NCBI RefSeq assembly: GCF_022489025.1
Contig: NZ_JAKVTG010000014.1
Span: 1 to 64,000, forward strand
Direction of reading: 5' to 3'
DNA length: 64,000 bases
Origin: Planococcus halocryophilus
Lineage (GTDB): Bacteria; Bacillota; Bacilli; Bacillales_A; Planococcaceae
In this document: positions 56,006-63,470 of the stretch, in pieces
Numbering within the stretch: the stretch's first letter is position 1
Layout: each line of letters starts with the position of its first letter
Program-made: the position numbers and the translations under genes
The notes under the pieces: model-generated
The model's database searches: none
The model's input: only the letters and a program-made list of their open reading frames with translations
What the model was told of the DNA's origin: nothing

Positions 56006-56988
56006 TTGATGTGATGAAGATGTTTAAAGCAAGAATGTATATGAAACGCAATCAACCTTTTTTATACAGTTGGCATGCGTATGTTGGTTATGAGTTGGAC
56101 TTATTTAAAGCGTTCGAGCGCCCAATGACAAAAAGGGATGTGGCAGATGCCCTTCAACTTGACGCAGACTTATTAAATCAGTGGGTTAGCGTAGGTGTAT
56201 CAATTGGCCATTTAAAAGAAGCGGGAAGAAGTCGTTATAAAACCTGGAATGCTTGGAAATTGCCAAAACCAAAAGGCAATAATTCCTCTGGGGTACTCTT
56301 AAAAGAAATGATGGAATTGCATATTCCAACACTTTTAAGTTATCCCGACATGATGCGTAACCAAGACCGTCTGCATTACGATGAAGAAAAACACGCACCA
56401 ACTGTAGCGGAAACAAGTCGGTTGTTGGAAGTGTTGGCTCTTCCTAAAATTTCAAGACGTTTAAAACAAACAGAAGCAGCATCAGTATTGGATATCGGTT
56501 GTGGAGAAGGTGGCTATATTAAAAAATTAGCCGAACGTTTCCCTAAAACGCATTTTACTGGAATTGAAATCAGCCCTTCTGTTACAGAAGTCGCGAAAAA
56601 ACTAACAAAAGACAATAAAAACATTTCAATTGAAAATGCAGATCTGTGGAAATACAAACCTGATCAACCTCAAGACATGGTCATGATGAACAACGTAATT
56701 CACTATATCGATCTCGAGAAACGTCAAGAACTTTTTAATGAATTGGCCAGCTGGGTTAAAGAGAATGGCATGTTGTCGGTAATAACCCCTATTGCTGGAG
56801 GCAGTGACAGCCCACCCTTCGCCAATGTCTTTAATAGCTTTTTCTCATCGTTCGATAATTTGTACCGCTTACCTGAACGTGAAGAATTAGCCGAATGGGG
56901 AAAGCAAGCAGGACTTGAATTACTAAGCATACAAACGGTCATAAAAGAAGGCGGTTGGTATGTTGTGCATTATGAAAAGAAAAGCTGA
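56002..56988 (+). CDS. SAM-dependent methyltransferase with N-terminal helical domain
   Basis: This 328-residue protein has a Rossmann SAM domain from about residue 155 (SVLDIGCGEGGYIKKLAERF, motif I). The N-terminal helical/winged-helix-like part (residues 1-110) resembles the dimerisation domains of small-molecule O-methyltransferases. ATG 56002 follows CGGAGGGAC and overlaps the monooxygenase stop. Its last codons and stop are part of a 15-base direct repeat that opens the structured element at 56975. Likely partner in a two-step modification; product unknown. Confidence 0.82.
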   Translation: MIDVMKMFKARMYMKRNQPFLYSWHAYVGYELDLFKAFERPMTKRDVADALQLDADLLNQWVSVGVSIGHLKEAGRSRYKTWNAWKLPKPKGNNSSGVLLKEMMELHIPTLLSYPDMMRNQDRLHYDEEKHAPTVAETSRLLEVLALPKISRRLKQTEAASVLDIGCGEGGYIKKLAERFPKTHFTGIEISPSVTEVAKKLTKDNKNISIENADLWKYKPDQPQDMVMMNNVIHYIDLEKRQELFNELASWVKENGMLSVITPIAGGSDSPPFANVFNSFFSSFDNLYRLPEREELAEWGKQAGLELLSIQTVIKEGGWYVVHYEKKS

Positions 56989-57146
56989 AGAAGCCGTTAA
57001 GGTTCGACAGGCATAAGACGGCCCGGCGAAGCGACGTGTTTACAGTCGTATAGCCGGGCTGACTTATGACCCGAGAACCTGGCTTCTGAAGCTGGACAAA
57101 AAGAAAAGCTGAAACGACCGTTTTGCTCCGACAGGCATAAGGCTAC
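56975..57146. repeat. Folded intergenic repeat, one full and one partial copy
   Basis: A first copy (56975-57098) can form a long interrupted stem: AGAAGCC (56989) with GGCTTCT (57081), GGTTC (57001) with GAACC (57075), CATAAG (57012) with CTTATG (57063), GCCCGGC (57021) with GCCGGGC (57053). A second, truncated copy (57099-57146) repeats AAAAGAAAAGCTGAA and CGACAGGCATAAG at a distance of 124 bases. It resembles structured intergenic repeats of Bacillales; role unknown. Confidence 0.6.
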
Positions 57147-57152
57147 AATCAA

Positions 57153-57190
57153 AAAAATACCTTGAAGGCTAATGCCTTCAAGGTATTTTT
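57153..57190. terminator. Bidirectional terminator before yfkK
   Basis: This is a perfect 17-bp stem, AAAAATACCTTGAAGGC (57153-57169) with GCCTTCAAGGTATTTTT (57174-57190), TAAT loop. It serves the converging methyltransferase and yfkK transcripts. Confidence 0.95.
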
Positions 57191-57196
57191 TATGTG

Positions 57197-57418
57197 TTAT
57201 TTGCGCAATGAGCCAAGTTCAGTAGCGATGGCTTGCATTTCACTTGTACTAAATTTGTCGCGAGTTGCAACCATTTGGTATAAGTCATGTAAATCTTCAT
57301 ATTGAGAAGCGTTGAAATGTTCAGCTCTCATTGCATCAACATTAACCATACGCAATTTGGCTTTTATTTCTTCAATCATAAAGCTGACATTTTCTGGAGA
57401 AGGTGTAGATAAGTCCAT
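57197..57418 (-). CDS. yfkK: DUF1128 (UPF0435) protein, YfkK-like
   Basis: This 73-residue protein matches the YfkK family from the start ([20 protein letters not shown]) to the end, with the near-invariant C-terminus [18 protein letters not shown]. It is helical, soluble and of unknown function. The family is common in Bacillales. The other YfkK-area genes (yfkH, yfkF-like) are found nearby in the window, as in B. subtilis. Confidence 0.93.
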   Translation of the reverse strand: MDLSTPSPENVSFMIEEIKAKLRMVNVDAMRAEHFNASQYEDLHDLYQMVATRDKFSTSEMQAIATELGSLRK

Positions 57419-57476
57419 GATAAGTTCCTGCCTTTCAGGTGGGTATACTTTATCATTTCATTATTCAAATGTAATG

Positions 57477-58838
57477 TCAATTGCCAGCCTGTTTTGCTTC
57501 TTTTTCTTCTTTGATTTTTGCAATAATGCGTTTCGTTTCTAGAACAATGACACCCGACAAACCGAGAAGTCCGATTAAGTTAGGGAACGCCATTAATCCA
57601 TTCATAACATCAGAGAAAGTCCATACAACATCAAGTGAAACTGTTGCACCAACGAATACCATCAAGACGAAAGCTACGCGGTAAACAATTAGCAATGCTG
57701 GATTTTTAAATAAGTATTGGAAACATTTCTCTCCGTAGTATGACCAACCAATAATTGTAGAAGATGCGAAGAAGATCAAACCGACAGCCACAATAATCGG
57801 GCCAGCGCCTCCTAAAAATTGTTCGAAAGCAGCTGTTGTTAATGCAGCACCTTCAAGTGATTCGTCTTTATAAAGACCAGACATAACAATCGTAACACCT
57901 GTGATCGAACAAATGATGATTGTATCGAAAAGCACTTGTGTCATGGATACTAATGCCTGACGTCCAGGTAAATCTGTGATGGCAGCAGCAGCAGCTATCG
58001 GAGCAGAACCAAGTCCAGCTTCGTTGGAGAATACGCCTCGCGCGACACCGTAGCGAATCGCGGCACCAATCGCGCCACCAACTGCAGCTTCACCTGTAAA
58101 TGCAGCACTAAAGATTGTGCCAAATGCAGCTGGAATCAATTCCATATTAAGAATCATAATAATAATTCCTGCGATGATATAAAATAGAGCCATAAAAGGT
58201 ACGAAGAAAGAAGTAACACGCCCGATACTCTTAATCCCGCCAAGTAAAACAAGAGCAGTAAAAATTGTAAGGATGATTCCAGTAATCCATGTCGGAACAC
58301 TAAAGGTATCACGAACAACAGATGCAACTGAGTTTGATTGTGTTCCATTACCGATACCAAATGCAGCAATGGCACCAAAAATAGCAAATAATACCGCTAA
58401 CCATTTTTGTTTTAACCCGTGTTCAAGGTAATACATAGGTCCGCCAGCCATTTGTCCTTTAGCGTCAACTACACGATATTTAACAGCAAGAACGGCTTCA
58501 CCGTATTTAGTAGCCATCCCGAAGAATGCAGAAAACCACATCCAGAAAATTGCACCCGGTCCACCGAGAATAACCGCTGTTGCGACACCAACAATATTAC
58601 CGGTACCGACTGTAGCAGCCATTGCGGTTGAAAGTGCTTGGAAATGACTAATATCTCCTTTAGAAGTTGTATCTGTGTTTTTCGTGAAAACCAATTTTAA
58701 TGCATAAGGCAATAAACGAAGCTGTAGAACGCCAAGACGAACGGTTAAGAAAATTCCTGTTCCTACTAATAAAATTAATAAAGGTGGTCCCCATACTAAA
58801 CCGCTTATCGTACCCAATAACTCTTCAAACTGTTCCAT
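57477..58838 (-). CDS. Sodium:alanine/glycine symporter (AGCS family)
   Basis: This 453-residue transporter of the AGCS (AlsT/AgcS) family imports alanine or glycine with sodium. It has about ten to eleven hydrophobic helices. SHFQALSTAMAATVGTGNIVGVATA (family signature, sodium/substrate site) and AAIRYGVARGVFSNEAGLGSAPIAAAAA are both present. It is monocistronic. The start is ATG 58838 behind AGAAGGGGG on the minus strand. Which amino acid it prefers is not decidable. Confidence 0.93.
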   Translation of the reverse strand: MEQFEELLGTISGLVWGPPLLILLVGTGIFLTVRLGVLQLRLLPYALKLVFTKNTDTTSKGDISHFQALSTAMAATVGTGNIVGVATAVILGGPGAIFWMWFSAFFGMATKYGEAVLAVKYRVVDAKGQMAGGPMYYLEHGLKQKWLAVLFAIFGAIAAFGIGNGTQSNSVASVVRDTFSVPTWITGIILTIFTALVLLGGIKSIGRVTSFFVPFMALFYIIAGIIIMILNMELIPAAFGTIFSAAFTGEAAVGGAIGAAIRYGVARGVFSNEAGLGSAPIAAAAAITDLPGRQALVSMTQVLFDTIIICSITGVTIVMSGLYKDESLEGAALTTAAFEQFLGGAGPIIVAVGLIFFASSTIIGWSYYGEKCFQYLFKNPALLIVYRVAFVLMVFVGATVSLDVVWTFSDVMNGLMAFPNLIGLLGLSGVIVLETKRIIAKIKEEKEAKQAGN

Positions 58839-58944
58839 TATTAATCCCCCTTCTATAATCTCCTTCTCTATCTTATAAAACCTCCTGTAAACATAATATT
58901 CCGAAACTTTTTTAATATAGTCAAGCTATTTTTATAAAAAAAGC

Positions 58945-58970
58945 GTTTAGGTCTTTAATGATTAGGGAAA
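58945..58970 (+). promoter_or_regulatory. Candidate SigB promoter of the ytxH-like gene
   Basis: GTTTAG (58945-58950) and GGGAAA (58965-58970), 14 bases apart, resemble the SigB consensus GTTTAA-N12-15-GGGTAT with two mismatches. YtxH and YfkH-like genes are stress-related in B. subtilis, which makes the site plausible but unproven. Confidence 0.4.
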
Positions 58971-59017
58971 ATTCCTAACAGATGTGAAATTATTTATACT
59001 ATTGGGAGGAATTTAGG

Positions 59018-59479
59018 ATGAGCCAAAACAAATTAATGACAGGATTATTAGTAGGAGCAGCGGTGGGTGTGATTGTCTCACTTTTTGATCGCAATACAAG
59101 AAACGATGTTATAGAGAAATCTAAAAAAGCTTCAGACAATGCAAAATACTATGCTTCGAATAGAGATGAACTAGTACAAGCTTTCCAGCACCAGGCTGAA
59201 AGAGCACAAAACTTATATTCTCGGATTTCTGAAGATGCTTCTTATGTAGGCAGTAAAGTAAATGAATTGAAAGAAATGTCTCCACAAGTAAAAGAAATGG
59301 CAATTGAAACAAAAGAGGCGTTCTTAGATACGAAAGAAGCAGTTGTTGAAACAAAAGATGATGTCATTTCAGCAGTGAAAGAAGACAATCCATCTCCAAC
59401 TACTTCTTTAGGAGATAACGATACAAATCGCTCAAACGGTCAACCCAGCGGGAATACCAATTCAGAAAATCGGTTATAG
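59018..59479 (+). CDS. YtxH-domain general-stress-like protein
   Basis: This 153-residue protein starts with a glycine-rich hydrophobic segment (LMTGLLVGAAVGVIVSLF, residues 6-23). A highly charged helical, coiled-coil-like region with repeated ETKEAxxxTKEA units (residues ~90-120) follows, then a disordered Asn/Ser/Asp-rich tail. This is the YtxH-like layout of general-stress membrane proteins. It stands just before the YihY gene, separated by 13 bases, so they are probably one operon. Confidence 0.8.
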   Translation: MSQNKLMTGLLVGAAVGVIVSLFDRNTRNDVIEKSKKASDNAKYYASNRDELVQAFQHQAERAQNLYSRISEDASYVGSKVNELKEMSPQVKEMAIETKEAFLDTKEAVVETKDDVISAVKEDNPSPTTSLGDNDTNRSNGQPSGNTNSENRL

Positions 59480-59492
59480 GAAGTTTGTGCAG

Positions 59493-60392
59493 ATGAAACC
59501 CGCAGATCAGCAACCAACTGACAGCGAAAAACGCGCCTATTCGAATACATATGATGTTACGAAAGGCAGCGGGTTTTTTAAAGAATTGTTTCAACGGATT
59601 AAAGACGTCGACGTGCCAGGGCTTGGAGCACAGTTGGCGTTTTTTTTCCTCTTGTCTATTTTCCCGCTATTAATTTTCTTAGTTACGTTGTTGCCATATT
59701 TGGCGTTGTCTCGTGGTGAAATCTTCAACTTTCTAGAGGAAGTAGTACCTGGAACGGTCTACGTACTAATTGAAAGTACTGTAGTAGAAGTTTTAACCAC
59801 GCAAAATACAGGGTTATTGTCTTTTGGTATTTTAGCAACAATTTGGTCGGCTAGTCTTGGTATGAACGCGTTGATTAAGTCGCTAAATCTCTCATATAAA
59901 GTTGCCGAAAATCGTCCAATTCTTTTGGCCAGAGCGATGTCAATAATATTAACCGTTTTGTTGATTTTTATTTTAATAGTAGCGTTGGCATTGCCGATTT
60001 TTGGAGAGCAGCTTGGACGATTAATTTTTTCGTTTTTAGGCTTAGAAGCGAATTTTTTAGTGGTTTGGAATTCTATCCGTTTTACGATTCCAGCCATTGT
60101 CATTTTTGTTGCGTGTGCCATTATTTATTGGTTGGCTCCAAATGTGAGACTTAATATTTTAAGTGTATTGGCTGGAGCTGCGTTTGCGGCAACAGGATGG
60201 TTGCTAACGTCATATTTGTTTTCTATTTATGTTAAAAATTTCGGAAGTTTTTCAGCAACTTATGGCAGTATCGGGGCAATTATTGTGTTGATGCTCTGGC
60301 TATATGTCTCGGCAATGCTTTTGGTCATTGGTGGCCAGATCAATGCCGTGATGAATGAACGGCGGTATTTATTAAAACAAAAGACGACATGA
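59493..60392 (+). CDS. yfkH: YihY/BrkB-family inner-membrane protein, YfkH-like
   Basis: This 299-residue protein of the YihY/UPF0761 (formerly BrkB) family has six hydrophobic helices. ALSRGEIFNFLEEVVPG and the family's NLSYKVAENRP appear early, and FGSFSATYGSIGAIIVLMLWLYVSA forms the last conserved block. ATG 59493 with GGAAG nine bases upstream is preferred; a GTG at 59487 is possible. Role unknown, sometimes called a ribonuclease BN in error. Its stop lies inside a perfect 40-base palindrome. Confidence 0.87.
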   Translation: MKPADQQPTDSEKRAYSNTYDVTKGSGFFKELFQRIKDVDVPGLGAQLAFFFLLSIFPLLIFLVTLLPYLALSRGEIFNFLEEVVPGTVYVLIESTVVEVLTTQNTGLLSFGILATIWSASLGMNALIKSLNLSYKVAENRPILLARAMSIILTVLLIFILIVALALPIFGEQLGRLIFSFLGLEANFLVVWNSIRFTIPAIVIFVACAIIYWLAPNVRLNILSVLAGAAFAATGWLLTSYLFSIYVKNFGSFSATYGSIGAIIVLMLWLYVSAMLLVIGGQINAVMNERRYLLKQKTT

Positions 60393-60417
60393 TTGTTAAC
60401 AATCATGTCGTCTTTTG
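60378..60417. terminator. 40-base perfect palindrome terminator, two genes
   Basis: CAAAAGACGACATGATTGTT pairs perfectly with AACAATCATGTCGTCTTTTG (60378-60417). It contains the yfkH stop codon and ends just before the minus-strand ATPase stop at 60419. It terminates both converging genes. Confidence 0.92.
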
Positions 60418-60418
60418 C

Positions 60419-62287
60419 TTATATATTGCGGTTTAACATACGTAAGCCATTCAAAATGACTAAAATCGTACTGCCTTCATGACCGATAACACCGAGTGGA
60501 AGTGTAATGGCTTGAAAAAAATTTGAGATGATTAATAACACAATAACTGCAACTGAAAAAAAGATATTCTGTTTGACGATCCGCTGCATTTTTTTAGAAA
60601 GGCGGATTGCGTATGCGATGCGAGATAAATCATTTTTCATCAAAATAACATCTGCCGTCTCCAGTGCAATATCAGTTCCTTCGCCCATTGCAATTCCAGT
60701 TGTCGCAGTTGCGAGAGCAGGGGCATCGTTTATGCCGTCTCCTGTCATAGCAACATATTCATACTTTTTCACAAGTTTTTTCAGTTCATCGACCTTATCA
60801 GCGGGCATGCATTCTGCAATATAGTCGTCAACGCCAGTTTCTTTTGCAATAACGCCCGCAGTTTTGCGATTGTCGCCCGTTAGCATAATACAGTAGATCC
60901 CTGCTTTTTTCAGTTCATCGATTGTAGATTTAGTAATGTCGCGAACCGTATCTTTTAATGCCATAGCAGCGAGTATTCCTTCACCGTCACGAACAAAGGT
61001 TACAGTTTTTCCTTGGTTGGCTAGCTTTTCCAATAAGCCATCTTCAAAATCTTCTGCTAGCGATTCTCCCACAAATTTAGGTTTTCCTACAAGAAATTCT
61101 TCTTTATTAATGGTTGCTTTCAAGCCATTGCCCGGAACGTCTTGAATCATCAAGTTTGGCACAGGTGTAATTCCTTTAGAAACGACAAAGTCATTTATCG
61201 CTTTTGCTAAAGGGTGGTTTGACTGTGACTCGATTCCAGCAATTCGTGCCATCGCTAGTTGCGGGTCGGCTCCTTCGCGAATAACAAAATCAGTCACTTC
61301 AGGTTTACCACGCGTCAATGTTCCTGTTTTATCAAAAGCAATAGCTTGGACCATGCTCAAATTTTCTAAATGTATGCCACCTTTGAAAATGATGCCGTTT
61401 TTTGCACCGTTGGAAATTGCTGCGAGTGTGGCAGGCATGATAGAAGCAACTAGAGCACAAGGAGAGGAAACTACTAGCAAGACAATTGCGCGGTAAAATG
61501 TTGTGTTCCAATCCCAGCCAACTAGATAATGAGGTAAAAACAACATTAGGATAAAAACCAAAATGACGACTTTTACATAACGTCCTTCAAACCGTTCGAT
61601 AAATTGCTGAGAAGGGGATTTTTCGCTTTGCGCAGATTGTACCAAGTCAATAATTTTTTGGAATAAGGTTTCTGTGCTAGGTTTGGTCATTTCCATAGTA
61701 ATAGTACCAGATAAATTAACCGTACCTGCAAAAAGCTCATCTTCTTTGTATTTAGAAACCGGAAGTGCCTCGCCGCTAATCGCCGACTCGTCTACTGCTG
61801 TTTGCCCTTTTTGAAGGACACCGTCTACAGGAACTCGTTCACCTGGCTTTACTACAATAGAATCTCCGGTATCAAGTTCACTTAAAGAAACAAGAATCGT
61901 TTGATTGTCTTTTACTAGCCATGCCGTTTCTGGTTGGATTTTCATTAAAGAGGTAATTTCTTTTTTGCTTTTGTTCATCGTGTAGGTTTCTAGCGCACCA
62001 CTTAAAGAAAATATAAAAATTAAAATAGCACCTTCTGTCCAATAGCCTATAACAGAAGATCCGACGGCAGCTAAAATCATTAATATTTCAACATTCAGCT
62101 GTTTGTCTTCGATGGTTTTCAAAATGCCATATTTGGCTTTGGCATAGCCTCCAATTCCGAAGGCGAGTATATAAATAATGGCTGAGAGAGTAGCTTGTTG
62201 TTGTAGTTCAAGTGTGAAAGCGATGAGGATTAATATTCCTGACAATATGGAGGCAATCAATTCGATATGCATTTTGATAAATGACAT
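60419..62287 (-). CDS. P1B-type heavy-metal ATPase (ZosA/CadA-like)
   Basis: This 622-residue metal pump has no N-terminal CxxC metal-binding domain, like the zinc importer ZosA (YkvW) of B. subtilis. The transmembrane metal site SSPCALVAS carries the CPx Cys277; the phosphorylation loop FDKTGTLT has Asp319; HP motif NHPLAKAI, LTGDN and TGDGINDAPA complete the pump. ATG 62287 follows GAGGTG on the minus strand. Zinc, cobalt or cadmium are all possible. Confidence 0.88.
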   Translation of the reverse strand: MSFIKMHIELIASILSGILILIAFTLELQQQATLSAIIYILAFGIGGYAKAKYGILKTIEDKQLNVEILMILAAVGSSVIGYWTEGAILIFIFSLSGALETYTMNKSKKEITSLMKIQPETAWLVKDNQTILVSLSELDTGDSIVVKPGERVPVDGVLQKGQTAVDESAISGEALPVSKYKEDELFAGTVNLSGTITMEMTKPSTETLFQKIIDLVQSAQSEKSPSQQFIERFEGRYVKVVILVFILMLFLPHYLVGWDWNTTFYRAIVLLVVSSPCALVASIMPATLAAISNGAKNGIIFKGGIHLENLSMVQAIAFDKTGTLTRGKPEVTDFVIREGADPQLAMARIAGIESQSNHPLAKAINDFVVSKGITPVPNLMIQDVPGNGLKATINKEEFLVGKPKFVGESLAEDFEDGLLEKLANQGKTVTFVRDGEGILAAMALKDTVRDITKSTIDELKKAGIYCIMLTGDNRKTAGVIAKETGVDDYIAECMPADKVDELKKLVKKYEYVAMTGDGINDAPALATATTGIAMGEGTDIALETADVILMKNDLSRIAYAIRLSKKMQRIVKQNIFFSVAVIVLLIISNFFQAITLPLGVIGHEGSTILVILNGLRMLNRNI

Positions 62288-62483
62288 GAGTGGCACCTCG
62301 CTTCTTGGAATCTGATTTAATCAATCAAAGTGAATGAAGAGACATGAAGGAGTTTGGAAGGAAAGGAAGATTAAAAACGTACTTACTCTGTAGTTTATCA
62401 CATTGCTTTAAAACTAAAGAGTAAGATAGCCTATGTTACAAACCAAAAGAAAAATCCGCTGCTAAAGAGAGCGGATTTACAGA

Positions 62484-62678
62484 TTATTGATCTTCAGAAG
62501 GACGACTTTGAAATTGTTTCATTTTATCGTCCAAATCGTCAACCATCGCGATCAAGCGATCAATGTCTTCAAGTTCTGTGTTTTCAGGTTCAATCGTATC
62601 TAATACTTCTAAAAACATACTTAAGCGCTGCTTCATATAAGAAACTTGCTGTTCTTTATTCGTAATGGATTTTCCCAT
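62484..62678 (-). CDS. SE1561-family small protein
   Basis: This 64-residue soluble, helical and acidic protein reads QQVSYMKQRLSMFLEVLDTI and later LEDIDRLIAMVDDLDDKM, as in the SE1561 family of Firmicutes. The start at 62678 is placed after GAGGTG. An upstream frame to 62732 has no site. Function is unknown. It lies alone, upstream of the ATPase gene on the same strand. Confidence 0.8.
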   Translation of the reverse strand: MGKSITNKEQQVSYMKQRLSMFLEVLDTIEPENTELEDIDRLIAMVDDLDDKMKQFQSRPSEDQ

Positions 62679-62802
62679 GTGATACACCTCATTTCGCAAG
62701 TTAATCGTACCGGAAAACGAAGAATATTTCAATAAAGTATGGGTAAAACGAATTATTTTACTAGTTTTTATATTTTGAATATTTACTTAATGGTTCGTCT
62801 AT

Positions 62803-62945
62803 GTTAAGTTAAGGTTAATCAAAAGAGAGGGGAGGCCGAAGGAAATCAGCGAAACCACATCACAGCATCAGGAAATTCGAAGGAGGCGGTTCGCACATTT
62901 CATCGGTACTTTAACCGAGAATGACTTTATGAAAGATAACTTAAC
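62803..62945. other. Hairpin-rich gene-free stretch, possible structured RNA
   Basis: No coding frame is supported here. GAAAT-CA-GCGAA-A-CC (62842-62856) pairs with GGTTCGC-AC-ATTTC (62888-62901). A smaller hairpin TCGGT/ACCGA follows (62903-62918), and the outer GTTAAGT (62803) can pair with ACTTAAC (62938). A strong terminator lies just downstream (62960). This combination resembles a small RNA or cis leader, but no known family is recognised. Confidence 0.35.
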
Positions 62946-62959
62946 CGTATATAAAACGT

Positions 62960-63005
62960 AAAAGGCTCATCCACCATCTGACATCAGATAGGGAATGAGC
63001 CTTTT
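62960..63005. terminator. Bidirectional terminator after OsmC gene
   Basis: AAAAGGCTCAT (62960-62970) pairs with ATGAGCCTTTT (62995-63005), with an inner ATCTG/CAGAT hairpin. It serves the minus-strand osmC-like gene, and possibly a transcript from the hairpin-rich stretch. Confidence 0.85.
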
Positions 63006-63012
63006 ATGATGG

Positions 63013-63393
63013 TTAACGAATTTCGTAGGTTTCAACAACTTCAATTGAATCTTGTACAGATTGAACCATTGAACAATTTTTACGCGTCAATTCTAAAATA
63101 CGTGGCATTTTTTCGTCTTTAATATCGCCAGTAATAATAAAGTGCAAATGTACTTTTTCCACTCGACCAGCTACTTCGTCATTACGGACAACTTCTTTCA
63201 CTTCGATTTGAATATCCTCAAACGGCATCCTCATCTTATCAAACACTTTTCTCATTACACCACCACTGCAAATCGCCAATGAAGATACTAATAATTGATA
63301 AGGTCTAAAGCCGTATTCTTCATTACCGGAGATTTGAAGATCTCCGAAAGGTAAATGCCCTGTAAATCCATTTTCATTCATTGAAAAATTCAT
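63013..63393 (-). CDS. OsmC-family protein
   Basis: This 126-residue OsmC/Ohr-fold protein probably reduces organic peroxides or binds thiols. The two catalytic-type Cys are Cys42 (SLAICSGGVM) and Cys107 (RKNCSMVQSV), at the expected places. The Glu/Arg-rich region (EEYGFRPYQLL) is kept. It resembles the shorter OsmC proteins of Bacillales. The start is backed by GGGAGGCG. It is divergent from the MFS gene, whose leader is 77 bases away. Confidence 0.85.
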   Translation of the reverse strand: MNFSMNENGFTGHLPFGDLQISGNEEYGFRPYQLLVSSLAICSGGVMRKVFDKMRMPFEDIQIEVKEVVRNDEVAGRVEKVHLHFIITGDIKDEKMPRILELTRKNCSMVQSVQDSIEVVETYEIR

Positions 63394-63470
63394 CTTATAA
63401 CGCCTCCCTATGATAGAATTGTATCTGAAATCATCTCAAATACAAAAGAACAAGCTCATAAGGAGGCACC

